Source of the DNA: JAFGPL01 sp963781805
GTDB taxonomy: Bacteria > Bacteroidota > Bacteroidia > Bacteroidales > UBA10428
Reading direction: 5' to 3'
Length of the DNA stretch: 64,000 nucleotides
Assembly: GCA_963781805.1 (NCBI GenBank)
Contig: CAWAHF010000004.1
Span: 1,612,001-1,676,000, forward strand
In this document: positions 18,139-27,004 of the stretch, one piece after another
Numbering within the stretch: position 1 is the stretch's first letter
Layout of the letters: the number at the start of each line of letters is the position of its first letter
Program-made: the position numbers and the translations under genes
The notes under the pieces: generated by a model
What the model was told of the DNA's origin: nothing
Seen by the model: only the letters and a program-made list of their open reading frames with translations
Database searches by the model: none

Positions 18139-18933
18139 TTATTGACAGGATGTAGGCTTAAACTTTTTTAATTCATCGGGAAGAAAATTAAAAAAAGTAT
18201 CTCCCCGAAGTCCCAGTCGCAAACATTCAAGTGGAATCACATCATGCGTGGCGATATTTCCCAGATTTACATCGGGACCGTAATGATTGATAAAGTAAAC
18301 CTGCTGTTTTCCGGTAGGAGCTTCCCATAAAATTTTCTCCGATGGAACGTGTGCTGCGATATCCATAATTAGCTCTTCGTTTGCGCTGCCATTGCTATGG
18401 AAAATGCCCACTGTGCCGCTTTCACGGGCTTCTGCAATCACTTTCCACGAACCTGCTTCAAGTTCAGTCTTCATACTTGCTATCCACTTATCGGGAGGAA
18501 TGACAACACCTTTTTGTTTGGAACCCACTTCAGATAATACAGTAAAATTCTTTGAAAGTTTTGTGATAAATTCGAGTTTTTGTTCATGATCGATTACAAT
18601 GGAGCCATCAGAAACTTCAACTGTTTCCAACTTGTATTTTTCGATGAATCGTAAATAATCATCAAACTTATCTCTAATCAAAAATGCTTCGAATAAGGTA
18701 CCTCCAAAATAGGGTTTAATATTTGCCTGACGATAGAGCTTAACCTTTTCGGCTAATTTAGAAGAGATTACAGAAGTACCAAATCCAAATTTCACGAGAT
18801 CTGTAAATTCTGTACTACTTTCAATAAAATCTTCAGTTTCCCTGATGCTTAATCCTTTGTCCATCATCATGGTAATACCATTTTGACGGGGCTTGGCAGT
18901 CCGCTCAGGAATAAAAGAAAGGGCTATGTTCAT
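18139..18933 (-). CDS. Phosphosulfolactate synthase family protein (ComA-like)
   Basis: The 264-residue protein reads as a TIM-barrel of the phosphosulfolactate synthase (ComA) family. Recognisable parts are TKPRQNGITMMMDKGLS-like opening (residues 13-30), FGGTLFEAFLIR, VEVSDGSIVIDHEQKLEFI and DVIPLECLRLGLRGDTFF near the end. In methanogens ComA adds sulfite to phosphoenolpyruvate in coenzyme M synthesis. Many Bacteroidota carry the family without a coenzyme M pathway, where the product is not settled. It is separated by 6 bases from the TPR gene upstream, so the two are likely co-transcribed. Confidence 0.85.
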   Translation of the reverse strand: MNIALSFIPERTAKPRQNGITMMMDKGLSIRETEDFIESSTEFTDLVKFGFGTSVISSKLAEKVKLYRQANIKPYFGGTLFEAFLIRDKFDDYLRFIEKYKLETVEVSDGSIVIDHEQKLEFITKLSKNFTVLSEVGSKQKGVVIPPDKWIASMKTELEAGSWKVIAEARESGTVGIFHSNGSANEELIMDIAAHVPSEKILWEAPTGKQQVYFINHYGPDVNLGNIATHDVIPLECLRLGLRGDTFFNFLPDELKKFKPTSCQ

Positions 18934-18939
18934 AGTATT

Positions 18940-20355
18940 TTACTTTAGTTTCTGGTATTTAGAAAGGATATCCTGAATTTTATCTGTGTTGAAATAATCT
19001 TTTATCTGACACAAATAATCCTGATGTTCCGGAAAATTCAGAGACAGACCCTTTTCAAAATATTTTGCTGCAACAGAATATTCATGCAATGTGGTATGAT
19101 AAGCAGCAAGTTGATAGTTTAAAGTGGAATTATCATAGTTATATTGATATGCCTTGTTTAATATCTCAATTGCATCGGTAACTTTATTATCTTCATAATA
19201 CAATTTTGCATACGCAAGCCATGCTTCATAATCCGAAGGATCAATTTCGATTGCCCTGGTATAGGCTTTCATAGAATTCCCGGTATGCTGCATCTGTGCA
19301 TATAATTCACCCAGGAAAAACCAGTATTCGGCATTCTTTCCGTCCAGTTTTATCGCTTTTCTGATATTTAAAAGGCTGTGATTTAACTTTCCAATATTTT
19401 TATAAACGATAGCCATACCAAACCAGGGTTCGGGATTTGAATTATCAAGACTTTTTGCCATCTTAAAATAATCGATAGCGCGATCTGCCTGATTTAGTTT
19501 TTCATAACATTCGCCTATATAGCAAAGAGACCTTAAATTGTTATTATCCAGTTCAAGAAGTTCATTATAAACAGCTATTGCTTCGGAATAACATTCCAGA
19601 TCAAAATACAGTTCGGCTTTGACAAAATATGCTGAAAAATATCCGGGATTTATTGCCAGCGAATAATCTATTGCATCAATGGCATCGGTGTATTTTTCCA
19701 GATGAGAAAAAGCCACACCCAGATTAAACCATACGTTTTCTGCAAAAGGATCGAGTTCAAGAAATTTTTGCAGGTATTCAATACATTTGTCATAGTACTC
19801 CAAACGATCAAAACAGGAGGCTAACTCATAAAGAACAAGCAGATTTCTTTCGTTTACTTCATGGGCAAGTAATAAATATTTAATGGCAACACTTTCTTTT
19901 CCGGAAGCAAGGAACGATTGGGCAATCGTGTAAATTACTTCATCGCGGTTCTCTCTAGCATAGCGAATGGCCATATCATATTCCCGAATGGCATCATCGT
20001 GTTTGCATGATCGTGAAAATACCTTTCCTTTTAATAAATGCAATTCATAATTATACAATTCTACCGATTCAATCTCGTTTATAATTTGTAATGCCTGATT
20101 TGAATTCCCTTTTTCAATCAAAACCTTGGCATTTCTAAGCTTAATCGAAGTTGCAAACGGATAGCTTTTCAAAGCCATATGAATGGCTCTAAAAGCTCCA
20201 TCAAGGTTTTCATCTTCAATAAGATAGTCGATAATGTCTTCAAATTCAAACAGGTCAAAAAAAACTGACTTGTTATTCTGCAACAAATCCTGAAACCTTT
20301 TTATGACTTCCGAAATATCCGGCTCCTCAAAATAACTATCAAAATCTTCATTCAT
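18940..20355 (-). CDS. TPR repeat protein, cytoplasmic
   Basis: The 471-residue protein is made almost wholly of TPR repeats (about 10 to 12, from residue 40 to the end, for example VWFNLGVAFSHLEKYTDAID and PWFGMAIVYKNIGKLNHSL). It has no signal peptide and begins with an acidic segment. This TPR protein recurs upstream of the ComA-like and aroE genes in Bacteroidota. It probably acts as a protein-protein scaffold; the partner is not known. Confidence 0.8.
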   Translation of the reverse strand: MNEDFDSYFEEPDISEVIKRFQDLLQNNKSVFFDLFEFEDIIDYLIEDENLDGAFRAIHMALKSYPFATSIKLRNAKVLIEKGNSNQALQIINEIESVELYNYELHLLKGKVFSRSCKHDDAIREYDMAIRYARENRDEVIYTIAQSFLASGKESVAIKYLLLAHEVNERNLLVLYELASCFDRLEYYDKCIEYLQKFLELDPFAENVWFNLGVAFSHLEKYTDAIDAIDYSLAINPGYFSAYFVKAELYFDLECYSEAIAVYNELLELDNNNLRSLCYIGECYEKLNQADRAIDYFKMAKSLDNSNPEPWFGMAIVYKNIGKLNHSLLNIRKAIKLDGKNAEYWFFLGELYAQMQHTGNSMKAYTRAIEIDPSDYEAWLAYAKLYYEDNKVTDAIEILNKAYQYNYDNSTLNYQLAAYHTTLHEYSVAAKYFEKGLSLNFPEHQDYLCQIKDYFNTDKIQDILSKYQKLK

Positions 20356-20540
20356 ATTTATGAAAGTTCATATAATAAAGGTATAAAAAATAATTTTCTA
20401 TCCAACACCATTATGTTAACAGAAAAGAGCATGCTATACAAAAATAATTATATAATAATATGTTAACCGGTTAATAAATTGTTGTAACTGCATTTGAATA
20501 AAATTATTGCTTAATTTACTGATTTACTTAACTTTAAAAT

Positions 20541-22982
20541 CTAAGGCAATAAGCCATCGATTTGATTTTTAAGTGAATCGCTTTTTTCCCGCAACTCATA
20601 AACCAGTCTATTATCCTTTCCCAGTATTTCTGTGATATTGTTCATATGTTCTTCCAGCGACATCTGTAAAGATTCGGTATTGCGTACCAAACGTTGATAA
20701 TGCATTGGATTTTTCAACTCAACAGCATATCGAAGCAGACTGGCATATGTATCTGCAAATAATACGAGTTCCTTCGCTGATGCAATGCCGTATCGGGATT
20801 GCAAAATTTTCCACAGAGAAAGATCTGCATCATAATTATTCATATTCCATGCAAAATCTGCAATTGTGAGTGTTTTTATAATCCCCAGTTCACTCTGCGG
20901 TGAACTATTGAAAAAGACTTCCGACTTATCTAAATTTTCATACAGATATTTTACCTCATTATTTTCAAATGGTTCAAATACATTATATAAGCTAATTTTT
21001 CCGGCATAATATTCCATTACCGGCGAAGTATCTGAGAAAGTCATTGAATTATCCCATAAACAAGGTTTGGTATCCAATATATTGCTGATTCTCATTATAT
21101 CAGCATCATCGGTACCCATGCTGTTCACGGAACTGCCACTCCAAAAGTAATGAAACCCACCGGTAACTAAAGATTTAAGCTCACCCAGGTAGAGTTCGGC
21201 TCTTCCTTCACTCCCATCCATATCCTTATTATTAAACCAATAAGGAATAATTTTCAAATCGGATAACGGAGCAGATTGATTTTTATTGTTCGCAACAGTC
21301 ACATAATCCATCATCACAGAGCGGCTGACGTTGTTGTCAGGTTCACTGTTACTAAGCATATAGTTTGGTAAAAGTACCAATTTTTGAATTTTATTATTCT
21401 TCATCAGGTTTTCACATGAAATTATGTCACCTGATAGTCCAGGATTAAAAACGTCCCTGGAAAACAGCCTGTTTTCTATTCTTGCAGCAAAGTTGTTCAG
21501 GGAACCATTTTTTGCCTTGAGGCTGAACAGGTAACATCCATTAATTTTATATTGAATTATCTGATCAATAACATCATTCAGAATGCTTTCCGAACCAGCA
21601 TCATAATCAATTCTAATATTCCTGCAACAGAAATCGGGATAGTCTATGATATTGGCATTGTGAAAAATTAATTTTTTACTGTCAAATAACTGAATAACAG
21701 TTGTTGCACCATAAAAATCACTGACAGTGTTTTTCCCGAAAATAAAGATGACATTATTTAAATCGGTTGCAGTAAAGATGTAGTATCCCTGATCTGAGCC
21801 TAATAATTCAACATCAGGCAAAATATCATGAAACCTGTTATATAAATCTGTTTTGCCAATACTGAAAATAAGTTTTGAGTTGTTAAGCTCATTTGTAGTT
21901 AGTTCGGTTTTAATATAAATTTTTGGATATTCGGTTTTATCCGAATAGGACTTTTCAATCAGAAGTTTGATCTTTGAATGGATTAACCCGGCAGCCATAC
22001 GTGTAACATCAGGTGCATTTTTAGGTACCAGAATAACAGGTCTGGATGAAACTTCAAAAGCAGTATCAAGATAAAGAATTGAAGCAAGCTTTTTTACGCT
22101 CTTTGGAGTTGGTATGATAATCTCCTGTTTGAATAATGTGGTATCCATCAATTTTTCCATTCTTTCGATGAATGAAAAATTCTGCCTGGTGTACCTGAAA
22201 TCTATCTGATCAACCCACATGGTACCGGTGCCTTTCAGTCCCAGGTATATCTTGGCATACCTTGCATCACCAGGAACATCTCCATCTATAAGATATGCAT
22301 CTGAAGATTTACCGATAATTCTTGACCAGGGCATTTTGTCGATTTTCCAGAAATTGGAAAAAGAATAACCTTTGAATGAATTATCATAAAATACTTTTCG
22401 ATTGGGATCGAATTTTTTCGAATCGATTTCAATTTTATTTTTATCAAAAAATATCAATCTTATATTAACGGCATCATATATCCGTGTCCCAAGTCTTGCT
22501 TTATTTGCCCTGATGTTCTCAAGCCGCAAATAATAGGTGAGTTCATAATTCCCTGGAATTATCTTAATAAAGTCGCTCATTATGCCTTCACCCAGATCGT
22601 CGGTTTCATCTGCGCGAATCCGATGAATCTTTACAGCCCTGATGCTGTCATATGCCTCATCTTTTGAATAAATGCTATCTGCTTCAATATTTACCCATTC
22701 CACATTATCGCCGGTTTTGTACCATCCATCTATCCTGTAGGTTACACCTGTGCTGTCAATAATCAGGTTTTTCCCGGCTTCGAATGATCCGTTCCAAACC
22801 AGATTCCCTTTTTCGAATTTTTGTTCTCTTATTCTGTAGGGAATTGTTAATGGATCTTCGCTAATCCAGTTTATCGGAGCCGGGACAGGTTTTGGCCGCT
22901 TATAACAGGATTGCAGGCTTAAAACCAAAAAAATGATTGTGATAAGATTTAAGTACTTGGTGTTTTTCATATGTATAATCAT
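20541..22982 (-). CDS. GH84/GH20-like lipoprotein with a weak catalytic region
   Basis: The 813-residue product has a lipoprotein signal (LVLSLQSC; a likelier start is the ATG at 22970), a beta-sandwich segment resembling a carbohydrate-binding module (about 45-270), a hexosaminidase N-terminal-type domain (about 285-450, with IIPTPKSVKKL and FYGATTVIQLF), and a barrel-like second half. In active GH84 enzymes a paired Asp-Asp follows the early barrel strands; I do not see that pair after DYPDFCCRNIRIDYD. Later features still recall GH84, such as FHYFWSGSSVNS and KPCLWDNSM. It may be a carbohydrate-binding or inactive relative. No sugar operon surrounds it. Confidence 0.6.
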   Translation of the reverse strand: MIIHMKNTKYLNLITIIFLVLSLQSCYKRPKPVPAPINWISEDPLTIPYRIREQKFEKGNLVWNGSFEAGKNLIIDSTGVTYRIDGWYKTGDNVEWVNIEADSIYSKDEAYDSIRAVKIHRIRADETDDLGEGIMSDFIKIIPGNYELTYYLRLENIRANKARLGTRIYDAVNIRLIFFDKNKIEIDSKKFDPNRKVFYDNSFKGYSFSNFWKIDKMPWSRIIGKSSDAYLIDGDVPGDARYAKIYLGLKGTGTMWVDQIDFRYTRQNFSFIERMEKLMDTTLFKQEIIIPTPKSVKKLASILYLDTAFEVSSRPVILVPKNAPDVTRMAAGLIHSKIKLLIEKSYSDKTEYPKIYIKTELTTNELNNSKLIFSIGKTDLYNRFHDILPDVELLGSDQGYYIFTATDLNNVIFIFGKNTVSDFYGATTVIQLFDSKKLIFHNANIIDYPDFCCRNIRIDYDAGSESILNDVIDQIIQYKINGCYLFSLKAKNGSLNNFAARIENRLFSRDVFNPGLSGDIISCENLMKNNKIQKLVLLPNYMLSNSEPDNNVSRSVMMDYVTVANNKNQSAPLSDLKIIPYWFNNKDMDGSEGRAELYLGELKSLVTGGFHYFWSGSSVNSMGTDDADIMRISNILDTKPCLWDNSMTFSDTSPVMEYYAGKISLYNVFEPFENNEVKYLYENLDKSEVFFNSSPQSELGIIKTLTIADFAWNMNNYDADLSLWKILQSRYGIASAKELVLFADTYASLLRYAVELKNPMHYQRLVRNTESLQMSLEEHMNNITEILGKDNRLVYELREKSDSLKNQIDGLLP

Positions 22983-23188
22983 ATGATTAAGATAATCTGA
23001 AAATAAAAATTTTTTTCTTTGTTAAAAAAACATGCGCCCGAAATCTGCTGTAATAGTGTAAATATAGAAAATTCTAACTGTTACATAAATAAGTCTACAC
23101 AATTTTATTGAAAGATTTGAAAAGACAATAGAAATAGTATAAGTTATCTGCCTGGGTTCAGGATATCACTCAAAACCCTATTGAACCC

Positions 23189-23629
23189 TTACTTCCGATA
23201 AATAATTTGAACATAATCTAGATTGGATTTTGAACTTATCCAAATCTCATTTTTGCTTATTTTATTAATAAAGGCAGTATCTGGCTTATTACTATTTTTG
23301 AAAACATTCATATTTTTATTTAGCTTAAACGGGTAAAATTTCCCTGAAAGGGAATTTCTGAATTTATCATCCTTTATATTCAATATTTTTTGATTTGTAT
23401 CCTTTGTGCTTTTCGATCCTATTTCATAATCACCATAAAAATTTTCTTCTGTTGAAATCCAATTCCCCTGAAGAATATTAATATTTATAGAATCGATGCT
23501 AATGTCAGAGTTGACATCGTAAGTTTTCCAATCAAAATTGTTCCTGGCTTTAATCTGCTCCTGGGCATTTATCATAAAAAAAGTATTCATACTAACATAC
23601 AAGAAAAAGAGATAATTTATTGTTTTCAT
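23189..23629 (-). CDS. Small secreted protein, unknown function
   Basis: The 146-residue product has an N-terminal signal (about 1-22, ending FMINAQ). The rest is beta-rich, with LQGNWISTEENFYGDYEIG early on, which resembles the entry strand of lipocalin-like domains in small Bacteroidota proteins. No conserved active site can be seen. It lies 20 bases downstream of the acyl-CoA ligase on the same strand and may be read through from it. I do not recognise a family. Confidence 0.55.
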   Translation of the reverse strand: MKTINYLFFLYVSMNTFFMINAQEQIKARNNFDWKTYDVNSDISIDSININILQGNWISTEENFYGDYEIGSKSTKDTNQKILNIKDDKFRNSLSGKFYPFKLNKNMNVFKNSNKPDTAFINKISKNEIWISSKSNLDYVQIIYRK

Positions 23630-23648
23630 GCTTAGCGGCTTTACCTAA

Positions 23649-25298
23649 TTATTTGTACAAAAACCTCTTAATACTTCTCTTCGGTGTTTTAATAAACTCT
23701 TCCGGATGAATCTCAAATTTTGAAATGCTCATGTACCTCGGAATTTGCGTGTTAATTTCTTTTCGATGATTTTCAAGAATTTTAATAAGATCTTCTTCGG
23801 AAATATTATAAGCTGCTATGGTTTCCTGATCCGGATATATCAGCGCAACCAGCTTTTCATCCCGCTGAACAATTACTGATTCAGCAACACAATATTTATT
23901 ATTGATGGTGGCCTCAATTTCTTCGGGATAAATGTTTTTCCCATTGGCTCCCAATAAAAGACTTTTGCATCGTCCCTTTATAAAAATAAATCCGTCTTTG
24001 TCAATCAAACCCAAATCACCTGTATGCAACCACCCATCGTCATCGATCATTTCTTTGGTAGCCTTTTGGTTTTTGTAATAACCCAACATCACATTTTCAC
24101 CTTTCAGAATAATTTCACCTACGATCTTTTGTGGATCCGGAGAATCGACTTTTACATCCAACGTATCAACAGATTTTCCAGCCGAGCCCAGTTTATTGAT
24201 GTGACAGGATGCATAGCTGATAAGCGGACCACACTCAGTCATTCCATATCCAATCGTATAGCGGAATTTTATTTTTCTGAAGAATGTCTCGGCTTCAAGG
24301 TTCAGGGCAGCTCCTCCAATGACAACTTCACTGAATTTGCCCCCGAAAACTCCCGTAAGCTTCTTATTGATTTTTCTACAAATAAGTTTATTTATTCCCG
24401 GGATATTTAATAGAATCTTCATGCTGGTTTTGCTGATTACCGGGATAAGCTGTTTTTTGTATATTTTTTCAATCACCAGTGGCACCGACAAAATAAGAGC
24501 AGGTTTTATCTCCTGAAAAGCCTGCATAATTATCTGTGGAGAGGGCGTTTTGGTAAGTATCGTAATATGGCATCCAATAGAGAAGGGAAATAAAAATTCA
24601 AAAGCAGCGCCAAACGTATGCGCCAGCGGAAGAAATGAAACAATGGGATCGCCTGCCTTCAACGGCATATTGTTTTGTGCAAACCTGATATTGGCGGACA
24701 GGCTGTTGTGCTGAAGCATCACTCCTTTTGAAAATCCGGTTGTACCTGAGGTATAACTGATTACTGCAAGTTCAGAATTAGGTATTTCAGGAACATTAAA
24801 TTGTTCCGGTGTTAGGTTGTCCTTATATTTTCCTTCAAATTCTTTATCTACATCCCTAACAATTTGCTCAAGTTTCGAAGTCCCTGCCTGAATTAGCTTA
24901 TAGCTATTCAGTGATATCATTTCCCTGATATTTTCCATTTTCGAAACATCCAGCTCCTCGAAAATACTTTCGGTACAAAACAGAAAAACCGAATCGGAAT
25001 GATTTACAATATTATGGATATCATCGGGTTTGAAATCCGGAAGAATTGGAACAATTACTGCACCGTAAGTTATTACAGAAAGATAACTGATTGTCCAGCG
25101 TGCTGAATTTTTTCCAAGCAAGGCAATTTTATCACCTTTTTTAATCCCTGCTTTTTCAAATAATAAATGAAATTTCAATATATGTTTTGCAGTTTCGGCA
25201 TAGGTGAATCCTTCTCCTTTGTAGTCAGAAAGTGCATCTAATTTCCAGTTTTTCCTGATACTGTCGCAAAGATATCTGGTAAAATTCTCGGAAAGCAT
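23649..25298 (-). CDS. AMP-dependent long-chain acyl-CoA ligase
   Basis: The enzyme activates carboxylic acids to acyl-AMP and then acyl-CoA. The 549-residue chain has the AMP-binding P-loop YTSGTTGFSKGVML (about 180-194), the motif YGMTECGPL (about 349), the hinge region DDGWLHTGDLGLIDKDGFI, and the C-terminal catalytic Lys in FIKTPKRSIKRF. This fits FadD-like ligases of Bacteroidota that are often annotated as long-chain fatty acid CoA ligase; the acyl length cannot be read from the sequence. A TATATTTG -7-like box lies upstream at 25325-25332 (reverse strand). Confidence 0.88.
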   Translation of the reverse strand: MLSENFTRYLCDSIRKNWKLDALSDYKGEGFTYAETAKHILKFHLLFEKAGIKKGDKIALLGKNSARWTISYLSVITYGAVIVPILPDFKPDDIHNIVNHSDSVFLFCTESIFEELDVSKMENIREMISLNSYKLIQAGTSKLEQIVRDVDKEFEGKYKDNLTPEQFNVPEIPNSELAVISYTSGTTGFSKGVMLQHNSLSANIRFAQNNMPLKAGDPIVSFLPLAHTFGAAFEFLFPFSIGCHITILTKTPSPQIIMQAFQEIKPALILSVPLVIEKIYKKQLIPVISKTSMKILLNIPGINKLICRKINKKLTGVFGGKFSEVVIGGAALNLEAETFFRKIKFRYTIGYGMTECGPLISYASCHINKLGSAGKSVDTLDVKVDSPDPQKIVGEIILKGENVMLGYYKNQKATKEMIDDDGWLHTGDLGLIDKDGFIFIKGRCKSLLLGANGKNIYPEEIEATINNKYCVAESVIVQRDEKLVALIYPDQETIAAYNISEEDLIKILENHRKEINTQIPRYMSISKFEIHPEEFIKTPKRSIKRFLYK

Positions 25299-25452
25299 AG
25301 GTTGAGTTTTTCTGTTTGGCTCATCAAATATATGAATTTCACAAATATGAGATGATCTCTTAGCTTAAATCTTTTTAGCCCGTCAACCTAAATAAAACAA
25401 TTCAAAAAATTGAAAATCAAGAAAAAATTACTTTCTTTGTGAAATAAATCTA

Positions 25453-25530
25453 ATGAAAAAACAACTGATCCATATTATTTCAGTCATTGCAGCAGCGATG
25501 GATTGCTCTGGCGGGAAGAGTATGGATTGA
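25453..25530 (+). CDS. Leader peptide 1 of a tandem attenuator (25 aa)
   Basis: This short frame begins MKKQLIHIISVIAAAMD and ends GGKSMD. It contains Ile, Ile, Val, Ile and then three Ala codons in a row, as expected for a leader sensing branched-chain or small aliphatic amino acids. Its last codons overlap the 5' arm of a possible antiterminator (25514-25525), and a rho-independent terminator follows 25 bases later. It lies upstream of a second similar unit and the aminotransferase gene. Translation is inferred from this layout, not shown. Confidence 0.6.
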   Translation: MKKQLIHIISVIAAAMDCSGGKSMD

Positions 25531-25568
25531 CCTGAAATATAAAACAATGTTTGCAGCCATTCTCTTCC
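25514..25568 (+). promoter_or_regulatory. Possible antiterminator of attenuator unit 1
   Basis: GGAAGAGTATGG (25514-25525) can pair with CCATTCTCTTCC (25557-25568), giving 11 pairs with one T-T mismatch. The 3' arm uses the bases that also form the left arm of the following terminator, so the two structures exclude each other. The 5' arm overlaps the last codons of leader 1, so a ribosome reaching the stop would mask it. Confidence 0.55.
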
Positions 25569-25587
25569 GGGGGAATGGCTTTTTTTA
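25555..25587 (+). terminator. Rho-independent terminator of attenuator unit 1
   Basis: An 8-bp stem AGCCATTC/GAATGGCT with a 10-base loop is followed directly by a run of eight T. It lies between leader 1 and leader 2, upstream of the aminotransferase, which is the position of an attenuator rather than the end of a gene. Confidence 0.8.
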
Positions 25588-25602
25588 TTTAATCTTTTGA
25601 GT

Positions 25603-25659
25603 ATGTATAAAATGATGATTATAGCAGCAGCGATTCTTTATGTGGTTTTTATCACATAG
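25603..25659 (+). CDS. Leader peptide 2 of a tandem attenuator (18 aa)
   Basis: The short frame reads MYKMMIIAAAILYVVFIT. It holds five Ile/Leu and two Val codons around three Ala codons. The segment GCAGCAGCGAT is identical in leader 1 and leader 2, which suggests duplication of a unit. The stop codon lies within the 5' arm of a possible antiterminator, and a second terminator follows 25 bases later. An ATG at 25612 would also serve. Expression is inferred from the layout. Confidence 0.65.
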   Translation: MYKMMIIAAAILYVVFIT

Positions 25660-25701
25660 GGTTGTGTTATCGTTGATGCTTGCGAGCCCCGCCCTGTGTG
25701 A
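25652..25701 (+). promoter_or_regulatory. Possible antiterminator of attenuator unit 2
   Basis: TCACATAGGGT (25652-25662) can pair with GCCCTGTGTGA (25691-25701): 11 pairs, two of them G-U. The 3' arm falls in the loop and inner stem of terminator 2, so it would block that hairpin. The 5' arm spans the leader 2 stop codon, so a ribosome stalled upstream on Ile/Val codons would leave it free, and a ribosome at the stop would cover it. Confidence 0.6.
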
Positions 25702-25721
25702 AAGCAGTCCGGGGCTTTTTT
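25685..25721 (+). terminator. Rho-independent terminator of attenuator unit 2
   Basis: A 7-bp GC-rich stem AGCCCCG/CGGGGCT with an 18-base loop is followed by six T. It lies 41 bases before the aminotransferase start, so it would control entry into that gene. Confidence 0.82.
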
Positions 25722-25762
25722 AGTTGCATTTTTAATGTTTAACCAAATAAATTTTAAATCAG

Positions 25763-26983
25763 ATGAGATCACAACCATTCCTTGTTGAACACCTGCTTTC
25801 AGAAAATTGCAAAGCAATCCGAAGTTCGTTTTTACGTGAAATTCTCGACACCGCAGGCATGCCAGACATTATATCCTTTGCCGGCGGACTGCCAAATCCA
25901 GATTTATTTCCGGTTGCGAAAATCAAATCAGCTTTAGATAAGGTAATGTCGACAAAAGCAAAAAGCACGTTACAATATGCAGGCAGTCAGGGTTATCTTC
26001 CCCTGCGCGAATGGATTGCCGGACGATACTATCAAAGGTTCGGAATAGATGTAAATCCTGAAAATATTTTAATTACTAATGGATCACAGCAGGCACTCGA
26101 CCTTTCCGGAAAATTATTTCTGAATGCAAACGATTACATTCTTCTTGAAAAACCATCCTATATCGGGGCTATCCAGGCATTCTCCGCATACAATGTAAAT
26201 ATGGTACAGGTCACCCTGAAAGAAGATGGTATTTGTTTGGATGAACTTACCGAAAAAATTAAGCAGTTCCATCCAAAGTTTTTCTATGGAATTCCAAATT
26301 TTCAGAACCCAAGTGGAATAAGTTACTCGTATGCAAAGAGACTGGAGCTTGCAGAAGTCTTAAATCGACAGAAACTTGTCTTGATTGAAGATGATCCCTA
26401 CAGCGAAATATATTTTAGCAAAACCAATACCTTACCGGTTTCGTTCATGGTGCCCGAACAATGCATTCTCACCGGTTCGTTCTCCAAAATGATTTCTCCG
26501 GGTATAAGGGCAGGCTGGATGGTGGTTAGCGATACATTAAAACCTTACCTGATGAAGGCTAAACAGGCCGCTGATTTGCATACTAACAATGTGGTACAGC
26601 AATTGATTTATACGTTTCTTTCGGATAACAACATCGATGATCACCTGGAAACTATTAGAAATCATTACAGTATACAGAAAGATTGCATGCTTCAATCGGC
26701 CCGTCATAATATGCCGGTTGGAACGACGTTTACCAATCCCAACGGTGGGATGTTTTTATGGGCGACATTGCCTGAAGAATACAACACCACCGAGCTGGTA
26801 GATTTTGCCATGCAGGAAAAGGTGATTTTTGTACCGGGAAAAACATTTTTTGTTAACGGGGAAGGCGCTACCTGCATGCGGCTGAATTTTACCAATTCTT
26901 CTCAGGAAAATACGGAAAAGGGTATGAAGAGGTTAAGGATGGCTTTGTGTAACTATAAAGAACGCGTAAGGTTGGCGGTTTAG
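25763..26983 (+). CDS. PLP-dependent aminotransferase (class I/II, LysN/AvtA-like)
   Basis: The 406-residue enzyme moves amino groups between an amino acid and a 2-oxo acid using pyridoxal phosphate. It has FAGGLPNPDLFP early on, ITNGSQQALDL, NFQNPSG, the cofactor-binding Lys at residue 242 in GSFSKMISPGIRAGW, and NPNGGMFLWATLP near the end. This pattern is that of the 2-aminoadipate/branched-chain-type fold I aminotransferases. The upstream leaders rich in Ile/Val/Ala suggest that its substrates include these amino acids, but specificity cannot be read directly. It is a single-gene unit: the next gene is convergent. Confidence 0.88.
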   Translation: MRSQPFLVEHLLSENCKAIRSSFLREILDTAGMPDIISFAGGLPNPDLFPVAKIKSALDKVMSTKAKSTLQYAGSQGYLPLREWIAGRYYQRFGIDVNPENILITNGSQQALDLSGKLFLNANDYILLEKPSYIGAIQAFSAYNVNMVQVTLKEDGICLDELTEKIKQFHPKFFYGIPNFQNPSGISYSYAKRLELAEVLNRQKLVLIEDDPYSEIYFSKTNTLPVSFMVPEQCILTGSFSKMISPGIRAGWMVVSDTLKPYLMKAKQAADLHTNNVVQQLIYTFLSDNNIDDHLETIRNHYSIQKDCMLQSARHNMPVGTTFTNPNGGMFLWATLPEEYNTTELVDFAMQEKVIFVPGKTFFVNGEGATCMRLNFTNSSQENTEKGMKRLRMALCNYKERVRLAV

Positions 26984-27004
26984 GGAAGATGGGGAAAGGG
27001 GGTT

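Noticed and set aside
23189..23629. Toxin or immunity gene
   Set aside because: It is a small secreted protein beside an acyl-CoA ligase with no toxin motif or partner gene.
25560..25762. Metabolite riboswitch upstream of the aminotransferase
   Set aside because: The region is explained by short leaders and terminator/antiterminator hairpins; no known aptamer core was recognised.
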